NCBI RefSeq assembly: GCF_010726765.1 | Contig: NZ_AP022601.1 | Location: 1,922,001 to 1,986,000, forward strand | Source: Mycobacterium gallinarum | Lineage (GTDB): Bacteria; Actinomycetota; Actinomycetes; Mycobacteriales; Mycobacteriaceae | Direction of reading: 5' to 3' | Length of the DNA stretch: 64,000 nt | Shown: positions 26,501-35,032 of the stretch, in pieces | Position numbering within the stretch: the stretch's first letter is position 1 | How the letters are laid out: each line of letters opens with the position of its first letter | Program-made: the position numbers and the translations under genes | Notes under the pieces: model-generated | Database searches by the model: none | The model's input: only the letters and a program-made list of their open reading frames with translations | Told to the model about the DNA's origin: nothing

Positions 26501-29209
26501 CTAGTGGGCCGCGGCGTCCCAGCTTCGGCCGTAGCCGACGGAGACCTCCAGCGGAACGTCGAGCGGGTAGGCGTTGCCCATCTGCTCGCGGACCAGCTTC
26601 TCAACCGCATCGCGTTCACCGTCGGCTATCTCGAACAGCAGCTCGTCGTGGACCTGTAGCAGCATGCGCGACTTCAGCTCGGCGTCCTTGAGGGCGGTGT
26701 CGACGTTGATCATCGCGACCTTGATGATGTCGGCGGCGCTGCCCTGGATCGGCGCGTTGAGCGCGGCGCGTTCGGCGGCCTCGCGCACGTTGCGGTTGCT
26801 GCTGTCCAGCTCCGGCAAGTAGCGGCGACGCCCGAACACCGTCGACGTGTAGCCGTCCTTGCGTGCCTGATCGACAACGTCGCGCAGGTAATCGCGGATG
26901 CCTCCGAACCGGTCGAAGTACTGCTCCATCTGCTCTTTGGCTTCCTCGGTGCTGATCTTCAGCTGCGCGGCCAGGCCGTATGCGCTCAGCCCGTAGGCGA
27001 GCCCGTACGACATCGCCTTCACCCGGCGCCGCAGCTCCGCGGTGACCTCGTCGATGGGCACGCCGAACGCCCGTGATGCGACGAACGAATGCAAGTCCTC
27101 GCCGGTGTTGAACGCCTCGATCAGACCCTCGTCCTTGGAAAGATGCGCCATGATCCGCATCTCGATCTGGCTGTAATCGGCCGTCATGAGCTCGGCGTAA
27201 CCCTTGCCGACGACGAAGGCATCCCGGATTCGACGGCCCGCTTCGGTACGGATCGGAATGTTCTGCAGGTTCGGCTCGGTCGACGAAAGCCTGCCCGTGG
27301 CGGCGATCGTCTGGTTAAACGTCGTGTGGATGCGACCATCCGAGGCGACCGCATTGAGCAACCCGTCGACGGTGACCTTGAGTCGGGTTGCGTCGCGGTG
27401 CGCCAGCAGATGCTGCAGGAACGGATGCCCGGTTTTGTCAAAAAGACTCTGCAGCGCATCCGCGTCGGTGGTGTAGCCGGTCTTGGTCCGTTTGGTCTTC
27501 GGCATCTCCAACTCGTCGAACAGCACGACCTGTAGCTGTTTCGGTGAGCCGAGATTGATCTGTTTGCCGATCACCGCGTACGCCGCTTCGGCGGCGTCGC
27601 GGATCTGATCAGCGAACTCGCTCTGCAGTTCCGCAAGTTGCTTCAGATCCACGGCGATGCCCGCGGACTCCATCTCGGCGAGCGCACGCTGCACCGGCAG
27701 TTCCATGTTGCCCAGCAGCGCCGACGAGTCGATGCGCGCCAGTTCCTCGTCCAGGGCGTCGGCGAGGTCCATCACCGCGCTCGCGCGCAGGATCACCGTC
27801 TGGACGGCCTGCTCGTCAACGCCGTCGGTGTCATCGAGCAGGGAAAGCTGTTGCTGCTCAGGGTTATCCGCACGGAGCTCACGTTTCAGGTACCGCAGCG
27901 ACAGGTCGTCGAGCGCGAAACTGCGTTGCCCCGGGCGCACCAGATAGGCGGCGAGCGCGGTGTCGGACGTGACGCCGGCGAGCTTCCAGCCGCGACCCTC
28001 GAGGTCGTGCATCGCCAGCTTGGCCTCATGCAGTGCCTTCGGCTGGCTCGGATCGGCCAGCCACGACGCGAGCGCGGCCTCGTCGTCGGACTGCAGCGTC
28101 GCGGTGTCGAGGTAGCGACCGTCACCGTCGGCCGCGACGATCGCCAACGCGGTGGCGTCGGCGTCGAATGCCAAATGCGTACCGACAACGGCCATCCCGA
28201 ACCGCTTGCCGGATCCGTGTTCGGCCAGCCAGGCCGCCAACTCGCCGGACTCGAGCGCGCCGCCGCGTACGTCGAAGCCCTGATCGACTTCGGGGTCCGC
28301 AGAGGCCAGCGTGTCGAACAGCCTGTCGCGCAGTACCCGGAATTCGAGATCGTCGAACAGGCGGTGGATCTGGTCACGATCCCACGGCTGCATCCGTAAC
28401 GTGTCGGGCGTCTGGGCCAGCGGAACGTCCTTGACCAGGTCGGTGAGTTCACGGTTGAGCACGACGGACGACAGATTCGCCCGCAGCGCATCACCGACCT
28501 TGCCCTTGACGGTGTCCACCCGGTCGACCAGCGTCTGCAGCGACCCGTATTCGGCGATCCACTTCGTGGCGGTCTTCTCCCCCACACCCGGGATGCCGGG
28601 CAGGTTGTCGCTCGGGTCGCCGCGCAGGGCCGCGAAGTCGGGATACTGCTGCGGGGTGAGCCCATACTTCTCCAGCACGGCGTCCGGGGTGAACCGAGTC
28701 AGCTCGCTGACGCCTTTGCGCGGGTACAGCACCGTCACGTCGTCGCTGACCAGCTGCAGCGAGTCACGGTCACCCGTCACCACCAGCACCCGGTAGCCCT
28801 CGTTTTCGGCCTGGGTCGCCAGCGTGGCGATCACGTCGTCGGCCTCGAAGCCTGGCTCGGCCAGCACCGTGATGCCGAGCGCGCCGAGCACCTCCTTGGT
28901 GATGTCGATCTGACCGCGGAACTCATCGGGGGTGGCCGACCGGCCCGCCTTGTACTCCGGGTACTTCTCCAGGCGGAACGTCTGCCGCGACACGTCGAAC
29001 GCTGCAGCGATGTGGGAGGGCTGCTCGTCGCGCAGCAGGTTGATCAGCATCGCGGTGAAGCCGTACACCGCGTTGGTGGTCAGGCCGCCCTGGGTCTTGA
29101 AGTTCTCGGCGGGCAGCGCATAAAAGGCCCGGAACGCCAACGAATTGCCGTCCAGCAACATCAATGTCGACTTTTCGGTGGCCTTCTCGGTCGTTGCGCT
29201 CGCGGTCAC
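26501..29209 (-). CDS. polA: DNA polymerase I
   Basis: A 902-residue family A polymerase for gap filling and Okazaki-fragment maturation. The N-terminal 5'-nuclease domain (about 15-310) starts LMLLDGNSLAFRAFYALP and has the HhH segment GDPSDNLPGIPGVGEKTA. A degenerate 3'-5' exonuclease-like domain (about 320-510) lacks clear catalytic acidic motifs, as in other mycobacterial Pol I. The polymerase domain has motif A TADYSQIEMRIMAHLS, motif B with RRRVKAMSYGLAYGLS and motif C QVHDELLFE. Start GTG 29209 has a -10-like TAGAGT 6 nt upstream and no RBS, so a leaderless mRNA is plausible. Confidence 0.97.
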   Translation of the reverse strand: MTASATTEKATEKSTLMLLDGNSLAFRAFYALPAENFKTQGGLTTNAVYGFTAMLINLLRDEQPSHIAAAFDVSRQTFRLEKYPEYKAGRSATPDEFRGQIDITKEVLGALGITVLAEPGFEADDVIATLATQAENEGYRVLVVTGDRDSLQLVSDDVTVLYPRKGVSELTRFTPDAVLEKYGLTPQQYPDFAALRGDPSDNLPGIPGVGEKTATKWIAEYGSLQTLVDRVDTVKGKVGDALRANLSSVVLNRELTDLVKDVPLAQTPDTLRMQPWDRDQIHRLFDDLEFRVLRDRLFDTLASADPEVDQGFDVRGGALESGELAAWLAEHGSGKRFGMAVVGTHLAFDADATALAIVAADGDGRYLDTATLQSDDEAALASWLADPSQPKALHEAKLAMHDLEGRGWKLAGVTSDTALAAYLVRPGQRSFALDDLSLRYLKRELRADNPEQQQLSLLDDTDGVDEQAVQTVILRASAVMDLADALDEELARIDSSALLGNMELPVQRALAEMESAGIAVDLKQLAELQSEFADQIRDAAEAAYAVIGKQINLGSPKQLQVVLFDELEMPKTKRTKTGYTTDADALQSLFDKTGHPFLQHLLAHRDATRLKVTVDGLLNAVASDGRIHTTFNQTIAATGRLSSTEPNLQNIPIRTEAGRRIRDAFVVGKGYAELMTADYSQIEMRIMAHLSKDEGLIEAFNTGEDLHSFVASRAFGVPIDEVTAELRRRVKAMSYGLAYGLSAYGLAAQLKISTEEAKEQMEQYFDRFGGIRDYLRDVVDQARKDGYTSTVFGRRRYLPELDSSNRNVREAAERAALNAPIQGSAADIIKVAMINVDTALKDAELKSRMLLQVHDELLFEIADGERDAVEKLVREQMGNAYPLDVPLEVSVGYGRSWDAAAH

Positions 29210-29215
29210 CGCCCT

Positions 29216-29238
29216 ACTCTATGCACGGCCGCCGACAC
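29216..29238 (-). promoter_or_regulatory. Possible weak PafBC-like promoter of polA
   Basis: The minus strand reads GTGTCGGCG, 8 nt, TAGAGT: two mismatches in the upstream element, an intact TANNNT -10 and correct spacing. The -10 ends 6 nt before the polA GTG start. The -10 assignment is plausible; damage control of this copy is tentative. Confidence 0.4.
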
Positions 29239-29255
29239 GCTGTAGCCGCCGAGGA

Positions 29256-29693
29256 CTAAATCCGGCCGGTGCGAATCCAGTCGATCGCCATATCCGTCGG
29301 ATTATTCGGGTCGACGAACACCGCAAGCGTCATGCCCGGCTGCGCACGGGCGACGTGCATCTGCGCGACGACCTCGTCGAAGACCGCGCCGTACGGCGCG
29401 GTTCCGTCGTCGCGCATCACCTGCCCCTGGATGCGCAGGACCGGTGACATGTTCATGTAGGACCCGACCTCCCAGACGCCTTCGACGGTGACGGTGGCGG
29501 GCACGCCGCCACCGTTCGTCAACTGCGAATGGCGCATCATCTTCATGCCGATCTCGGTGGCATCGGCGGCCTCGTGAATGCGGTTGGGGATGTCCCCGAT
29601 CTGGCCGAAGAACGACGACGGACGGCCCTGCGACTCCAGGTACTGCTTGTTGGCGCCGTACATCCGCGCCCAGTCCTTGAACGGGTTGGGCAT
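29256..29693 (-). CDS. Conserved hypothetical protein downstream of a DUF-type partner
   Basis: A 145-residue soluble protein starting MPNPFKDWARMYGANKQYLE. It has no cysteines, no signal peptide and no motif I recognise. The C-terminal half is beta-type (ATVTVEGVWEVGSYMNMSPV, VFVDPNNPTDMAIDW) and looks like a small OB or jelly-roll domain of the kind annotated in other mycobacteria only as hypothetical. It lies 15 nt after the next gene upstream (29709-30086), so the two probably form an operon. Function unknown. Confidence 0.7.
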   Translation of the reverse strand: MPNPFKDWARMYGANKQYLESQGRPSSFFGQIGDIPNRIHEAADATEIGMKMMRHSQLTNGGGVPATVTVEGVWEVGSYMNMSPVLRIQGQVMRDDGTAPYGAVFDEVVAQMHVARAQPGMTLAVFVDPNNPTDMAIDWIRTGRI

Positions 29694-29708
29694 GTTGACC
29701 GACCCCGA

Positions 29709-30086
29709 TCAGTAGCCGAGGAACTTGCGGAACTGCTGGCCGACGGCCATCGACTGGCCCATCCGCTGCACCCAGCCGTCGAGTGCGGCCTTCGTGTCCG
29801 CGGGATCCCAGCCGCGCTCCTGGGCGAGGGTGATCATGCCGGCCTCGTCGTTGATGCCCCGGGCCTGCGCGTCGCGAGCCAGCTCGGCGTAGTCCTGCAG
29901 CGAGATGCCGTTGATGGGCTGCCAGATCGGGTCGTCGGTCGACACCGAGCGGGTCGACGGGCCGCCCATGATGGCCGGATCGATGGGTCCAGCGCCCCGG
30001 ACGTGCACCTGCCCGTCACCCTGCGGCTGCGCGAATGCCTGACTGGCCTGCTGCGCGGCCTGCTTCGCCTTGTCGAAGAATCCCAT
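29709..30086 (-). CDS. Conserved hypothetical protein, paired with the gene after it
   Basis: A 125-residue protein. ATG 30086 (MGFFDKAKQAAQQASQAFAQ) is preceded by GGAGACC; the open frame to 30170 is not needed. An N-terminal amphipathic Ala/Gln-rich helix is followed by a flexible Gly-rich stretch and a helical domain (YAELARDAQARGINDEAGMI, WDPADTKAALDGWVQRM). No catalytic motif is visible. The amphipathic start resembles membrane-surface-associated proteins, which is only an impression. Confidence 0.65.
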   Translation of the reverse strand: MGFFDKAKQAAQQASQAFAQPQGDGQVHVRGAGPIDPAIMGGPSTRSVSTDDPIWQPINGISLQDYAELARDAQARGINDEAGMITLAQERGWDPADTKAALDGWVQRMGQSMAVGQQFRKFLGY

Positions 30087-30249
30087 TGGTGGTCTCCAAT
30101 CTCGTGGGCGCGCCTCGTTGGCGACGCCGGTGCACTCAGTACAGATGGTCGCCGCGGCTACCGATCCCAATTACGCAGATCCTGCTGCAGGCCCGGGGCC
30201 AAACTGGAACACGTTTCAGTTCCAGGGCCCGGTTCGTTAGGCTGACCGC

Positions 30250-30684
30250 GTGTCAGCATCTACTCAGCCCGCGGTCGACGGGTGGTTCGCCACCGACGAA
30301 TCGGGCGCCGCGTATCTGATCGGCAGCAAGTGCCATCGGTGCGGGACGTTCGTGTTCCCCCCGCGTGCCAACAACTGCCCCAATCCGGCCTGTGACGGCG
30401 ACGAGTTGGCCCAGGTCCCGCTGTCCCGACGGGGGACGCTTTGGAGCTACACCGAAAACCGTTATGCCCCACCGCCTCCGTATCCGTCGCCGGATCCGTT
30501 CGAGCCGTTCGCCGTGGCCGCCGTTCAGCTGGCCGACGAGGGCATCATCGTGTTGGGCAAGGTCGTCGAGGGGACACTCGCGGCTGACTTGAAGGTCGGC
30601 ATCGAGATGGAACTGACCACCATGCCGCTATTTGTCGACGACGACGGCATCGAGCGCGTCGTACACGCCTGGAGGATCGCGTGA
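30250..30684 (+). CDS. DUF35 (rubredoxin-like zinc ribbon plus OB-fold) protein, Rv1628c-like
   Basis: A 144-residue two-domain protein. The zinc ribbon has CHRCG and, after NN, CPNPAC; an OB fold follows (LSRRGTLWSYTENRYAPPP to VGIEMELT). DUF35 proteins bind CoA esters and pair with thiolase-like Ltp proteins in steroid side-chain degradation as aldolase or hydratase complexes. The stop overlaps the start of the thiolase-like gene by 4 nt, the usual arrangement of such pairs. Start GTG 30250. Orthologous by position to Rv1628c, next to polA. Confidence 0.88.
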   Translation: MSASTQPAVDGWFATDESGAAYLIGSKCHRCGTFVFPPRANNCPNPACDGDELAQVPLSRRGTLWSYTENRYAPPPPYPSPDPFEPFAVAAVQLADEGIIVLGKVVEGTLAADLKVGIEMELTTMPLFVDDDGIERVVHAWRIA

Positions 30685-31883
30685 TGAGTCCAGAACCGGT
30701 GTACATCCTGGGTGCGGGTATGCACCCGTGGGGCAAGTGGGGCCGTGACTTCACCGAGTACGGCGTCGTCGCGGCCCGGGCCGCGCTCGCGGAGGCCGGC
30801 CTGGATTGGCGCCAGATCCAGCTCGTCGCAGGTGCCGACACGATCCGCAACGGATATCCGGGATTCGTCGCAGGTGCGACGTTCGCGCAGAAGCTGGGCT
30901 GGAACGGCGTCCCCGTCACCTCCAGCTACGCGGCGTGCGCGAGTGGCTCGCAGGCGTTGCAGAGCGCACGGGCTCAGATCATCGCGGGCTTCTGCGATGT
31001 CGCCTTGGTGATCGGTGCGGATACGACCCCCAAAGGCTTCTTCGCCCCGGTCGGCGGCGAACGCAAGAACGATCCCGACTGGCAGCGTTTCCATTTGATC
31101 GGTGCGACCAACACCGTGTACTTCGCGCTGCTGGCGCGCCGTCGCATGGACCTCTACGGCGCGACGCTCGAGGACTTCGCCCAGGTGAAGGTCAAGAACG
31201 CCAAGCACGGGCTGGACAATCCGAACGCGCGGTACCGCAAGGAAAGCTCGGTCGACGACGTGCTGGCAAGCCCGGTGGTCTCCGATCCGCTTCGCCTGCT
31301 TGATATTTGCGCCACTTCCGACGGAGCGGCCGCGTTGATAGTGGCCAGCAAGTCGTTCGCCGAGAAGCATCTCGGGTCGCTCGAGGGTGTGCCTTCGGTG
31401 CGTGCGGTGAGTCTCCAGACGCCGCAGTACCCGCAGCACCTGCCCGAATTGCCGGACATCGCAACGGATTCCACCGCGGCGGTGCCCGCGCCCGATCGGG
31501 TCTTCAAGGATCAGATTCTCGACGCCGCTTATGCCGAGGCAGGCATCGGGCCCGAAGACCTGAGTCTTGCCGAGGTGTACGACCTGTCCACCGCACTGGA
31601 ATTGGACTGGTACGAGCATCTGGGCCTGTGCCCCAAGGGCGAGGCCGAGAAGCTGCTGCGCAGTGGTGCGACGACCATCGGCGGCAAGATCCCGGTCAAC
31701 GCTTCGGGTGGACTGGCCTGCTTCGGCGAGGCCATTCCCGCCCAGGCGATCGCGCAGGTCTGCGAGCTCACCTGGCAGCTCAAGGGACAGGCCACCGGCC
31801 GTCAGGTCGAAGGCGCCAAGGTCGGTGTCACCGCCAACCAGGGATTGTTCGGGCACGGCTCGTCAGTGGTCGTCGCGCGCTAG
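30681..31883 (+). CDS. Thiolase-like lipid-transfer protein (Ltp/acetyl-CoA acetyltransferase), Rv1627c-like
   Basis: A 400-residue thiolase superfamily protein of the non-specific lipid-transfer (SCPx-thiolase) group. The nucleophile Cys lies in SYAACASGSQAL near residue 92. Conserved C-terminal blocks are HxCF-type GGLACFGEAIPAQAIAQ and GANQGLFGHGSS (here TANQGLFGHGSS). With the overlapping DUF35 partner it probably forms an aldolase or thiolase complex acting on CoA esters of sterol or branched side chains; this is inferred from known Ltp2-DUF35 complexes. Start GTG 30681 or ATG 30684. Confidence 0.88.
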   Translation: MMSPEPVYILGAGMHPWGKWGRDFTEYGVVAARAALAEAGLDWRQIQLVAGADTIRNGYPGFVAGATFAQKLGWNGVPVTSSYAACASGSQALQSARAQIIAGFCDVALVIGADTTPKGFFAPVGGERKNDPDWQRFHLIGATNTVYFALLARRRMDLYGATLEDFAQVKVKNAKHGLDNPNARYRKESSVDDVLASPVVSDPLRLLDICATSDGAAALIVASKSFAEKHLGSLEGVPSVRAVSLQTPQYPQHLPELPDIATDSTAAVPAPDRVFKDQILDAAYAEAGIGPEDLSLAEVYDLSTALELDWYEHLGLCPKGEAEKLLRSGATTIGGKIPVNASGGLACFGEAIPAQAIAQVCELTWQLKGQATGRQVEGAKVGVTANQGLFGHGSSVVVAR

Positions 31884-31892
31884 ATTCGGGCG

Positions 31893-32207
31893 ATGACCGA
31901 AACGGACGACTGGGCGCCGGATGCGTGCACACTGCCGACGTCCGAACGCCCCTTGCGAGTCGCCGAATTCGACGACCTGTTCAGGTTGGTACTGCGATCG
32001 AAGCGAGTGCACCTGACACGCCTGGATCTCTGCCTGCCCGCCGATGTCGAGTCCGCCGCGCGCGATCTGGCGCAGCGTGAGAGTGAATGCTGCTCGTTCT
32101 TCACGTTCGATTTCGACCTGACCCGCGACGAACTCGTAATGCGCATCGAGGTGCCGACTTCGCAGGCCGACGTCCTCGATGCCCTACAGGTGCGCACCAC
32201 GCGTTGA
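31893..32207 (+). CDS. Small conserved hypothetical protein with ECCSFF motif
   Basis: A 104-residue cytosolic protein. It begins MTETDDWAPDACTLPTSERPLRVAEFDDLF and contains a paired-cysteine motif ESECCSFFTFDF in the middle, followed by a strand and a helix (EVPTSQADVLDALQVR). A DACTLPTxERPLR start plus an ECCxF core occurs in actinobacterial proteins of unknown function; the cysteine pair could bind a metal. It lies 9 nt behind the thiolase gene and is probably in the same operon. Confidence 0.7.
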   Translation: MTETDDWAPDACTLPTSERPLRVAEFDDLFRLVLRSKRVHLTRLDLCLPADVESAARDLAQRESECCSFFTFDFDLTRDELVMRIEVPTSQADVLDALQVRTTR

Positions 32208-32209
32208 GC

Positions 32210-32270
32210 GCGAGCGACCGCAAAGTGCACACCCTCGGCGGCGTGGCGGTGTACAGACACGGTCGCTCGC
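32210..32270. repeat. Intergenic inverted repeat, likely bidirectional terminator
   Basis: 11-nt perfect arms GCGAGCGACCG (32210-32220) and CGGTCGCTCGC (32260-32270). A further inner pairing, TGCACAC with GTGTACA, has one G-T pair. It fills nearly the whole 74-nt space between two convergent genes. Palindromes of this type recur between genes in mycobacterial chromosomes. Confidence 0.65.
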
Positions 32271-32281
32271 GGGGAACCGAG

Positions 32282-33025
32282 CTAGGCGACGCCGAGGTAG
32301 GCGGCGCGAATGCTGTCGTCCGCCAACAGTTCCCGTGCCACACCGCTGCGGGTCACCTCGCCGGTCTCCAAAATGTAGGCGCGGTCGGATCGGCTCAGCG
32401 CCTGCTGGGCGTTCTGTTCCACCAGCAGCACCGTGGTACCGCTGGCGTTGATTTCGGCGATGATCTTGAAGATCTGCGATATCACCATCGGCGCCAAGCC
32501 CATAGACGGCTCGTCGAGTAGCAGCACTCGCGGCCGGGCCATCAGCGCACGGCCGATCGCGAGCATCTGCTGTTCGCCACCCGAGAGTGTTCCGCCGACC
32601 TGGCTTCGCCGTTCCGCCAGCCGAGGGAACGTCTCCAAAATCCAGTCAAGCCGTTCCCGATGCTCGGCCTTGGACGCGAACTTTCTCCCGTAGCAACCCA
32701 TTTCAAGGTTCTCGATCACCGTCATACCCGGAAACACTCCGCGGCCCTCCGGTGCCTGCACCAAACCTCGAACTGCCCGGTGATGGGCTTTGACCTTGGA
32801 GATGTCGGCACCTTCGAACCACACCGACCCCGACGTCAACGGCAGCAGGCCGGAGATCGCGCGCATCGTCGTCGTCTTGCCCGCTCCGTTGGAGCCGAGC
32901 AGGGTCACCAATTCGCCCTCCCGGACCTGCAGCGAAATGCCGTGCAGCGCACGGATCCGGCCATATTGCACGACCAGGTCGCGCACCTCGAGCAAGATCG
33001 GCCTGTCGTCATTCGATGTCGTCAT
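32282..33025 (-). CDS. livF: Branched-chain amino acid ABC transporter ATPase (LivF)
   Basis: A 247-residue ABC ATPase with Walker A LGSNGAGKTT, signature LSGGEQQML, Walker B RVLLLDEPSMGLAP and the H-loop region VLLVEQNAQQAL. The GLAPM and EQNAQQAL forms and the short length mark LivF rather than LivG. It is the last gene of a five-gene operon and overlaps livG by 17 nt. It energises uptake of branched-chain amino acids or a related ligand. Confidence 0.93.
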   Translation of the reverse strand: MTTSNDDRPILLEVRDLVVQYGRIRALHGISLQVREGELVTLLGSNGAGKTTTMRAISGLLPLTSGSVWFEGADISKVKAHHRAVRGLVQAPEGRGVFPGMTVIENLEMGCYGRKFASKAEHRERLDWILETFPRLAERRSQVGGTLSGGEQQMLAIGRALMARPRVLLLDEPSMGLAPMVISQIFKIIAEINASGTTVLLVEQNAQQALSRSDRAYILETGEVTRSGVARELLADDSIRAAYLGVA

Positions 33026-33836
33026 CTGGCACTCCCAAATACGCCGCGATGACCTTGGGGTCCTCGCGGATCTCGGCCGGCAGGCCGTCGGCGATCTTGC
33101 GGCCGAACTCCAGTACGACGATGCGGTCGGTCACCCCCATGACCAGCCGCATGTCGTGCTCGATGAGCAGCACGGTGTAGCCGTCGTCTCGGATCTTCTG
33201 AATCAGCTCGATCAGCGCGGCCTTCTCGCGGGGATTGAATCCCGCGGCAGGCTCGTCGAGGCACAGCAGCTTCGGTTCGGTGGCCAGCGCGCGGGCGATC
33301 TCCAACCGTCGTTGATCGCCGTAGGGCAGGTTCTTCGCCTTCTCCTCGCCGCGATGAGCGATCCCGACGAAATGCAGCAGGGCCGCCGAACGCTCGATCG
33401 CCGAGTGCTCCTCCCGGCGATGGCGCGGAGTACGCACGAGCGCACCCGGCACCGACGTGAAGTGTCGTGCGTCGGTGCCGACCATGACGTTCTCCAGCGC
33501 GGTCATCTCGCCCCACAGTCGGATGTTCTGGAACGTACGAGCGATACCGCGACGGGTGATCTGGTGGCGTTTGATGCGGCCCAACGGGGCGCCGTCGAAC
33601 GTCACCGTGCCGGACGTAGGCCGGTACACCCCGGTGATGGCGTTGAAGCACGTTGTCTTGCCCGCGCCGTTCGGACCGATCATTCCGAGGATCTCACCGC
33701 GCCGAATATCGAAGGTAACCGAATCCAGCGCGGTCAGACCGCCGAACTTGACCGTCAAATCCTCTGTCTGCAGCAGTGTTTCGCCCTCGGCCGCCTCGAT
33801 CTCACGGTGGACGCCTGCCAGTTCCTCGATACTCAT
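33009..33836 (-). CDS. livG: Branched-chain amino acid ABC transporter ATPase (LivG)
   Basis: A 275-residue ABC ATPase with Walker A GPNGAGKTT, Walker B KLLCLDEPAAGFNPREK and H-loop VLLIEHDMRLVMGV. The signature position reads LPYGDQRRLEIARAL, the LivG form of the C-loop. GFNPREK and EHDMRLVMG are LivG-type. It overlaps livM by 4 nt upstream (ATGA type) and livF by 17 nt downstream, so translation is coupled through the operon. Confidence 0.93.
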   Translation of the reverse strand: MSIEELAGVHREIEAAEGETLLQTEDLTVKFGGLTALDSVTFDIRRGEILGMIGPNGAGKTTCFNAITGVYRPTSGTVTFDGAPLGRIKRHQITRRGIARTFQNIRLWGEMTALENVMVGTDARHFTSVPGALVRTPRHRREEHSAIERSAALLHFVGIAHRGEEKAKNLPYGDQRRLEIARALATEPKLLCLDEPAAGFNPREKAALIELIQKIRDDGYTVLLIEHDMRLVMGVTDRIVVLEFGRKIADGLPAEIREDPKVIAAYLGVPDDDIE

Positions 33837-35032
33837 TTCGCCGACTCCTTCTCGGGCGACCGCAGGAAATCGCGCGCGGCCTTGCCGTAGGCGAGTAGTT
33901 GCTGACGCGCCGGGAACAGACCCTGGGGCCGGAAGATCATCAGCGCGACGAGCGCCATCCCGAAGAACAGGTATTTGAGGTCACCGAGATTGATCCCGAG
34001 GAATTCCACGCCCAGTAGGCGGTTCGGCAGATAGACGATGATGAACGCGCCGAACACCACGCCGAGTTTGTTGCCCTGCCCGCCGAGCACCACCGCACAC
34101 AGAAACAGCATCGAGTTGATGATGTTGAACGTCGGCGGTGCAACGTACTGCACTTGGCCGGCGTAGAGCGCTCCGGACAGCCCGCCGATGGCTGCGCCGA
34201 TCACGAACGCCCACAATTTGAACTTGAACGTGTTGACACCCATGACTTCCGCGGCGTCTTCGTCTTCGCGGATGGCCACCCAGGCCCGTCCGACTCGGCT
34301 GCGCTCCAGGTTGCCCACGAGCAGAAGAATGATGACGATCATCACGATGCCCAGCCAGAACCACCAGGTGCCGTAATTCGCGTCGCCCATCGAGTTTCCG
34401 CTGGAGAAGACTCCGTCGGGCAACTGCTCGGTTTGGCCCACCCGCGGATAGGCGACCTCGTTGAGACCGCGGGGCCCGTTGGTGACGTCGGCGAGGTTGT
34501 CGGCGAGCAGCCGGATGATCTCGCCGAACCCGAGCGTGACGATGGCCAGGTAGTCGCCGCGGAGCCGCAGCGTCGGCGAGCCGAGGATCAGTCCGCTCAA
34601 CGCGGTGATGGCCATCGCCAACGGCACACACGCGAGCCACGCCCAACTCTCGTCGAACCATCCGTCCGGACCGGTGCGGTTCCATGGGCTGTTCGGACTG
34701 GTCAGCAGCGCGACGGTGTAGGCGCCGACAGCGTAGAAGCCGACGTATCCGAGGTCGAGCAGACCGGTTTGGCCCACCACGACGTTGAGGCCGATCGCGA
34801 TGATTGCCACCATCGCGAACTGCGCCATCGTGCCGCCGAAGCTGATGTTCGGCGTGTTCAGAAACGGCGGCGGGAACAGCGGCAGCAACGCCAGCAGTCC
34901 GAAGCCGATGACGCCGAAACCCCACTTCTGTACGCGGGACAGCCGATCCCACCACTGACGCAGCCCGTCGCCGGGTGCCAGCAACCTGTCGGACCAGGAT
35001 GATCCCGGCTTCGGTTTCTCGTTGGCGCTCAT
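33833..35032 (-). CDS. livM: Branched-chain amino acid ABC permease (LivM)
   Basis: A 399-residue permease with about ten membrane segments. The LivM core is present: GLNVVVGQTGLLDLGYVGFYAVGAY and, after it, TLRLRGDYLAIVTLGFGEIIRLL. The EAA-type loop is GVNTFKFKLWAFVIGAAIGGLSG. The N-terminal extension of about 40 residues is hydrophilic (MSANEKPKPGSSWSDRLLAP). It overlaps livH and livG by 4 nt each. Confidence 0.93.
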   Translation of the reverse strand: MSANEKPKPGSSWSDRLLAPGDGLRQWWDRLSRVQKWGFGVIGFGLLALLPLFPPPFLNTPNISFGGTMAQFAMVAIIAIGLNVVVGQTGLLDLGYVGFYAVGAYTVALLTSPNSPWNRTGPDGWFDESWAWLACVPLAMAITALSGLILGSPTLRLRGDYLAIVTLGFGEIIRLLADNLADVTNGPRGLNEVAYPRVGQTEQLPDGVFSSGNSMGDANYGTWWFWLGIVMIVIILLLVGNLERSRVGRAWVAIREDEDAAEVMGVNTFKFKLWAFVIGAAIGGLSGALYAGQVQYVAPPTFNIINSMLFLCAVVLGGQGNKLGVVFGAFIIVYLPNRLLGVEFLGINLGDLKYLFFGMALVALMIFRPQGLFPARQQLLAYGKAARDFLRSPEKESAK

